Part shown: piece after piece, positions 58,864-64,000 of the stretch
Layout of the letters: the number at the start of each line of letters is the position of its first letter
Numbering within the stretch: position 1 is the first letter of the stretch
From: Cryptomeria japonica
Taxonomy: Eukaryota; Streptophyta; Pinopsida; Cupressales; Cupressaceae
Reading direction: 5' to 3'
DNA: 64,000 nucleotides
Assembly: GCF_030272615.1 (NCBI RefSeq)
Contig: NC_081411.1
Span: 44,529,517 to 44,593,516 of the forward strand
Notes under the pieces: model-generated
What the model was told of the DNA's origin: nothing
Databases searched by the model: none
Seen by the model: the letters and a program-made list of their open reading frames with translations, nothing else
Position numbers and translations under genes: made by a program

Positions 58864-61800
58864 GGAGTTGCTTGCCCACAAGCAACTGAAACACCAATCC
58901 TCCACCATCCCAAATAAGATGTAAACAAATCATTGCATGTAACTGCTGCTCATCTCTGATATAAACAACATGCAATACCTCGGTCTGGAATGGCTCCTCA
59001 AAACTCTGAAGAACTTGTGCTGTCAAATCAACACTGCTTGGGTCCCAGAGCGAAGCATAGCTCCCACTGAATACCTCAAGTGAGCAATGGAAAACTATAT
59101 CATCTCCATAGATCAAATATCCATAAATGCCAAGACCACTAGTGTGTCTGTGATCACCAACATGCATAACATCCATCATAATATCCAATGAATGCCAATC
59201 CATGGAAGACCCTCTGTGATCTGACCCCATCTGACACAAGTGACACACAACTGCCACACACTGCTGCTGATGTGCCGAAAGATCTAATGCCAACTCACTA
59301 GACAATATATAATACTGACTAAAATCATCACTGTCCAGGCTGGCCTCTAAAAATATGTAATCACCAACCAGCAATGAAACAATCACCCTGTCTAGAGAAT
59401 CAGGTGAAACTGCCACATCAATTGGCTCAAAGTACTCACTAGGAGTAACATCACATAACTCATCCACGTCAGCTATCTGATGACAATCAACCTATGGATC
59501 AATTGTCGTCCCACTCTGCTCGACAAACTGAGATGGATAGTGGGTAAACTCCAGCTCCATCCTCGTGATATTCCGAACATACCGTCCAAGTGTCAACAAC
59601 CACTGTACACCCACGACTACATCTATACATCTGAAGTGAAGCAACCCATGTAGGATCCACGAAAGAAAGGTACTACACGTCTATACCATGATCCCACACA
59701 AACCACCTATAGGACATAAACTGCTCCTGTTGCTCTCCTCTGATATAAGTGCCATACAATCTTAATATCTGGAGCAACATACTATAATCCCTATAAGATG
59801 CTGTATCAAATGAATCAACACCTGGATCCCAAATAAAACTAAATCCACATCCATCTGTCATGAAGAGAGAATGATAGTAAAGGCATCCTCGATACCGTGT
59901 CTCTCTACAGCCATTGTGAAACTCTCACACCTGTGATAACCATCCACAACAACACACTTGCTAATCCATGCATCATCCTTCCCCCATGATCCTGAATGAA
60001 GTCTTTGTGTCAAGGAGATGAAAAACTCTGACGGTCGCTACTCATCATAACGGTGGATTGTTTGCTGATCCCGCAAACAATCCATCCCAAACTGCTGGAT
60101 CAGGTGCCTGCAATCAATAACTCTATCCTCAGAAGATGGGAGAGCACTATCGCAACACGAATAGTATAAGTCCCGAACCAACTCACTTCTGTGAGCCATC
60201 CAATCATCTACAATCGGACTAAAAGAGAAATGAAGTGCACTCCTCACGAGGTAATCTAAATGGACTCTCGTAGGCTCACTCAATGGCTCTGTGTCATAAT
60301 CTTGTCCATCAAACTCATTATCATTCCCACTGCTCTCAAACCATGAATCCGAAGACAACTCATATGTCTGAGATCCAAAATCCATAATACACCTCAACTG
60401 AGCACCGTGGCTCTGCAGTGAAACATACTGGTTTCCCTCGTCAGCTATAAGAGGTGTAAAAGAAGATTTGCTTTCCAGAGAAGGAAACAAGTCAATAGGA
60501 GTATCATACTCCCAACCAGCTGACAATCTGCTAGTCGCCTATGAAAACAATGATGGAGTAATATCGTGAGTCAAATCACAACTCTCTGGTGAATCTCGCA
60601 GTGTCACAGTAGAACACTGTATTGTATCTGTCGTTGATGATGTCTGTGCCACTCTCAACCTATCAGAAAGCTCCTCCAATCTGGAATTCGCTTCCTGAAG
60701 GGACAACTGGGTATCCTCCCATGCAACAACAGTCACCTCAAGCTCCTGAGAGAGGATATCAACTTCCTCCTCTTCCCTCAACAAAGCACCATAACTAATA
60801 AAATCCCTCTGAAGGAGATAATCTCGGTCAGCCACTAACTATAAATACTCATGCTTCAGTATCCCAATGGCTCCATAAAGAGCATGAAACTCTGGTAAGG
60901 AAAAATTACTGCTGCCCTGCTCATCAATCATGAGGGTTCTCCAACTATGTGTAGCCAACAACTGGCGAGCGACATCGAAATGCTCAATAACTGTGTCTAT
61001 ACACTTGTCATCAACCTTGAGTTGTCCAATCAGGTGATGAGGAGTCCGAGAATGTTGGCTCTCCTGTAACTGTACAAACTCAAAATCTACATTGTGGAAA
61101 GAAGTTGTATCTGTATCCTGTACCTCTCTATAGTCAACATCATGTATGCACTCGGCCATGGATACAACCTCATCCAAAGTACTGCTGCTCTGTGCCTCTG
61201 AGAACACCACATCTGTCAATGATGATACTGCTGAAAATGCATTGTCATCACTCTCTTCTGCATCCCATGTGTCCGCACAACCCACTGGCTCACGATCCTG
61301 GGGTCCAGTGCTACTAAGAGAACATACTGGGCTGGATTCTAAGGTCTGATCTATAAAATCAGAATCATCATGATATGAGTTCTCAACATTCCAAGTGTCA
61401 TTGGTACCCGAATTTTGAATACCTTCATGTGACAGCCCATTGGCACCATCTTGTACAAGTGTAGACATTGATACCTCAAGCTGATGCAAAGGTACCTCAC
61501 TGCTGTCATAAAAATCAGAATTGCTAGCCTCTAAATCAGTTGCCTCTTGGGAAATCCCCTACACGGAAGGTGAGGACAATTCATTATCCAAAGCTGTCCT
61601 AATGTCTCCTTGAGTTGAATCCACATGTCTAACAAAACCATCACATAAATTCTTGTCCCACTCATCGGAACTTGAGGGCACCAAAACATTCTTATGTAGA
61701 AGTATATTACCCCTAAATGAAAGTTCTCTGTCCATTCCTGATTCCTGCACCCTTGATTCTTCTTTCCTTCTTTGCCACTGATCTGAACTTGTAGCTACCA

Positions 61801-62041
61801 AGTTATCTTCGTCTGCTCCGGGTACACCGATAAATTGTGTGAAGGAAATAAGCTCACGTATCATCTTAGGAAGAGAACAATACTGATGATAGCTGTTCAT
61901 AACTGTATCATTAAATATCTTGGCAGGAGACCTTCTCCTTGTACTTGTTGAAGGAGTTGTACCCTTAGACTGTCTGGAACTCCTTGAAGGTGTTTGTTCA
62001 GATTCTTTCCTTGCTTGTTTATTTCTAAACAACCCTGTCAT
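58851..62041 (-). pseudogene. Element G large ORF of unknown function, about 1,000 residues
   Basis: Likely start at 62041 (MTGLFRNKQARKESEQTPSR), then one frame through 61559, 60839, 60539 and 60038, each ended by a single stop. The frame is lost for a stretch near 59860 and resumes at 59467-58805, reading through the polypurine tract into the LTR. The N-terminus is basic, Ser/Thr/Arg-rich (RRRSPAKIFNDTVMNSYHQY). Most of the rest is acidic and rich in Ser, Asp, Tyr and Trp. 60835-60600 forms a coiled coil (EVDILSQELEVTVVAWEDTQ). Around 59950 it reads CVVVDGYHRCESFTMAVERHG. Nothing resembles gag, protease, integrase or RT. Unrecognised; possibly a captured or fast-evolving element protein. 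Confidence 0.65.
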
Positions 62042-62127
62042 GATGTCCAATTTGATTTTCAACCAAACTAAACTCAAATCTGAATTAGAACTCTTGATCT
62101 TCACCCAACAGGCTGGCAAGATCAAAG

Positions 62128-62139
62128 CTCTGATACCAC
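62128..62139 (-). other. Primer binding site of element G
   Basis: Minus-strand TGGTATCAGAGC, initiator-Met type, one base from the LTR. Confidence 0.92.
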
Positions 62140-62140
62140 T

Positions 62141-63009
62141 GAAAGATCCCTGATGGATCCCCTTGCTGATCTGCTGTAGTTTTTAAATTAATAAACTATA
62201 TTTCCCTGTGTTTCCTTTGATGGTTTTAGAGAATATTCAGAAGTTGCAGAAGGTTTGTTTATTTTTGTGTCTTTGATAGTTTCTCAGCAAGTAATAATTG
62301 AAGAACAAGTACATGAAAAGAGTACTGGAAATAAATGTTCATACATAGCCAAATCAGAATCGTACCAAGCAGATTTTTGATTATTTAAATCAAATAATTA
62401 TCCAGATAGTGATTCCAAACAATTCCAGGAAGATTATAATAACAATGAGTCCAACCTGGATGAAGAGTGAATACTATAATCAAGAAGGAGGCTGCGGCAA
62501 ACATCCAAAGCTCTTACATAGCTCCACGTGGGAAGAGAAATGGCTGCAAAGTACAGCCGTACGACTGTTAGGTGACGCTACAACCGTACGGCTGTTAGGT
62601 GACGCCAAGCTAGAAACCCCAATCTCCATGCTGAACCCTAACTCTGTCCACTGAATCCTCCAAAAAAGATGTCGTACCAACTCTAAGGCACTAAAAACTG
62701 AATGCAAGAACCAAATAACCACTGTGCTGGGGGCTACGTCCCAGGCAGGCAAGACCTTGGGGTTTTCGTCCCAGATGTTGAATCACTCTCCAAAGCAAAT
62801 TCTCCAAATCAAAGATGAAATGTGTAAAAGGATGGATGATAATTAGGTTACCATCTCCTTATAACTCCTCCCCTCTAGCTCGAACCCTAAAAGTGTATGA
62901 AAAGTGTGCTTAGGCTTATAAAGTCTTATTTCTCATTTTTAGTCGCCAAGTATAGAGAAAACGCCACTTTTTTAATATAAAAGAATTCCGTTCATCAAAA
63001 GGTCCCTGA
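62141..63009 (-). repeat. 5' LTR of element G, truncated by element H
   Basis: Matches 57412-58256. The match stops at TCCCTGA, where the left copy continues CAAATGGG and this one switches to TGTTATCGCTG. Confidence 0.9.
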
Positions 63010-64000
63010 TGTTATCGCTGTTTTAAAATTGGGTTCTTTCCCCATATTTGGCTATGGTTTTTGAAAAAATTTGTATAAGATGTGGCCCCAAATGCTTCAG
63101 CCTTATTCTAAACCTAGAGGGTTTAAGGTTTTTCTAAGTTTTAGGCTTTATCTTTTGTGTTAGGTCCCCTGGTTTCTATTCCGACGTTACTTTATTTCAC
63201 TTAAGTCATGGGTCGAGGGGTCGTAAGAAGTGTCCCCCCTTGCTATTTACCTAGGCGGTCATGTTTATTATTTGAAAATTTTCGCCTTTTATTATTTCCT
63301 TCTAAAGTGCCGGGCCCAGTAAACACTGATCAACTTGGGGAAAGATCCGACGGTTGGCGCTATTTCGCAAAGGCTAAGTGCTCACATTTTAAGGCTGCGA
63401 AATAGCGAGGATTAATATCGGCCGTCCATGTGTCATGCGGAGGAAGTGAAGGTTGCGGCTGTCAAGAAGGTGGGGCCCCCTCTACGTGGTCTTCTCTGGC
63501 GTATTGGAGTGCAGCACGTGGCACAGGCCGCCACAGTCAACATTTTAAGATTAAGGATCAAAGTGGGCCCCAAAGATGAGTCAGCTCACAGGTGGAGGTG
63601 ACCTGGCAGGGATAACTCTTACAATTCATTGAGACCCCGTGGCTCCTTCCAGCGAATGGAAAGTCGACAGGTCAGCTTCGAAGATGACAGGGCGCTAGGT
63701 GTCCATGATGTGTCCGTGGGCCCACCTCTTCTGAAAGCTCCTAGCAGGGTTTAAATGCTGAGCAACTTGAGAAAGGATCTGATGGTCAGCGCTATTTCGC
63801 AAAGGTTAAGTGCTTGCCCTTTAAGGCTGCGAAATAGCGAGGATTAATATCAGCCGTCCATCTGTCACGACAGGGTAAGTGGAAGGCATAGTTGTCAGTG
63901 ATAACTGGAGCCCCGTGGCTTTCTTTTGGCGTATTATAAGGTAACACGTGGCACAGGCCGCCACAGTCAGCAGGACAAGAACGCCAGGTGTCCATGATGT
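63010..64000. mobile_element. Element H: LTR-like sequence, partial
   Basis: Begins TGTTATCGCTG exactly where the LTR of G is interrupted and runs to the window end. It is GC-richer than its surroundings and has no trustworthy frame. It contains a ~432 bp tandem duplication, each copy with a 12-base perfect hairpin (CGCTATTTCGCA / TGCGAAATAGCG; 63358-63407 and 63790-63839). It is probably an LTR, on the strength of the TG start and the clean insertion point. Strand cannot be decided. Confidence 0.6.

Larger units (their letters stand above)
57412..63009 (-). mobile_element. Element G: non-autonomous copia-type element with a giant unknown ORF
   Basis: Minus-strand element with a left (3') LTR 57412-58850, a polypurine tract and an interior of 3.3 kb filled by one long, broken ORF. 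It has an initiator-Met-type primer site and a right (5') LTR that starts at 62141 and is cut by element H at 63009. It is inserted in the integrase of F; CAGCA at 57407-57411 would be the left target duplication. No gag or pol motif is present. The two LTR copies are very similar; the right one carries an additional ~30 bp duplication near 62575-62600. Confidence 0.88.

Overview
The window is plant nuclear DNA from a large, repeat-filled genome, most likely a gymnosperm (conifer-like). This is an inference from the dense nesting of LTR retrotransposons, the old and degenerate copies, and a host gene whose exons are separated by stacked insertions. No species can be named from the sequence. 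Almost everything is transposable-element DNA. The one recognisable host gene is the last three exons of an S1/P1-type nuclease (52321-53519, minus).

Layout. (A) 1-10933, minus: Ty3/gypsy element of the Tat type (gag, protease, G-patch, RT, two RNases H, integrase), cut by the left window edge; its LTR is 9432-10933. (D) 10934-32108, minus: an older LTR element with a tRNA-Lys-type primer site, of which only leader and one LTR (31075-32108) are visible; A and B appear to sit inside it. (B) 11175-28988, minus: a copia-type element with gag and protease, but an unknown acidic ORF where the rest of pol should be. (C) 15941-28635, plus: a nearly structurally complete Tat element inserted in the 5' LTR of B (TSD CCAAT). 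C has a single-frame polyprotein without a recognisable gag, and an antisense, intron-containing plant mobile domain (PMD) gene between pol and the 3' LTR. (T) 32109-34116, minus: a decayed, unassigned DDE-like transposase gene cut by D.

34219-50330 is a composite of GA/CT microsatellites, a palindromic CATATG satellite with a ~540 bp higher-order period, and AT-rich DNA. It is interrupted by (E) 34499-42355, minus, a non-autonomous copia-type element (TSD ATATG) with a truncated gag and a large extra ORF. Next come the nuclease exons. Then (F) ~54300-57411, a copia pol fragment, is interrupted by (G) 57412 onward, a non-autonomous copia-type element with a ~1,000-residue unknown ORF. G's right LTR is in turn interrupted by (H) 63010-64000, an LTR-like end.

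How it works together. Insertion order follows from the nesting: T, then D, then A and B, then C; and nuclease intron, then F, then G, then H. Coding regions are all inactivated, mainly by stop codons that one C-to-T or G-to-A change explains, as expected for methylated, silenced repeats. B, E and G are three unrelated-looking non-autonomous elements that keep LTRs, primer site and polypurine tract but have replaced pol with large ORFs of unknown function. These ORFs and the antisense PMD gene in C are the most unusual content.
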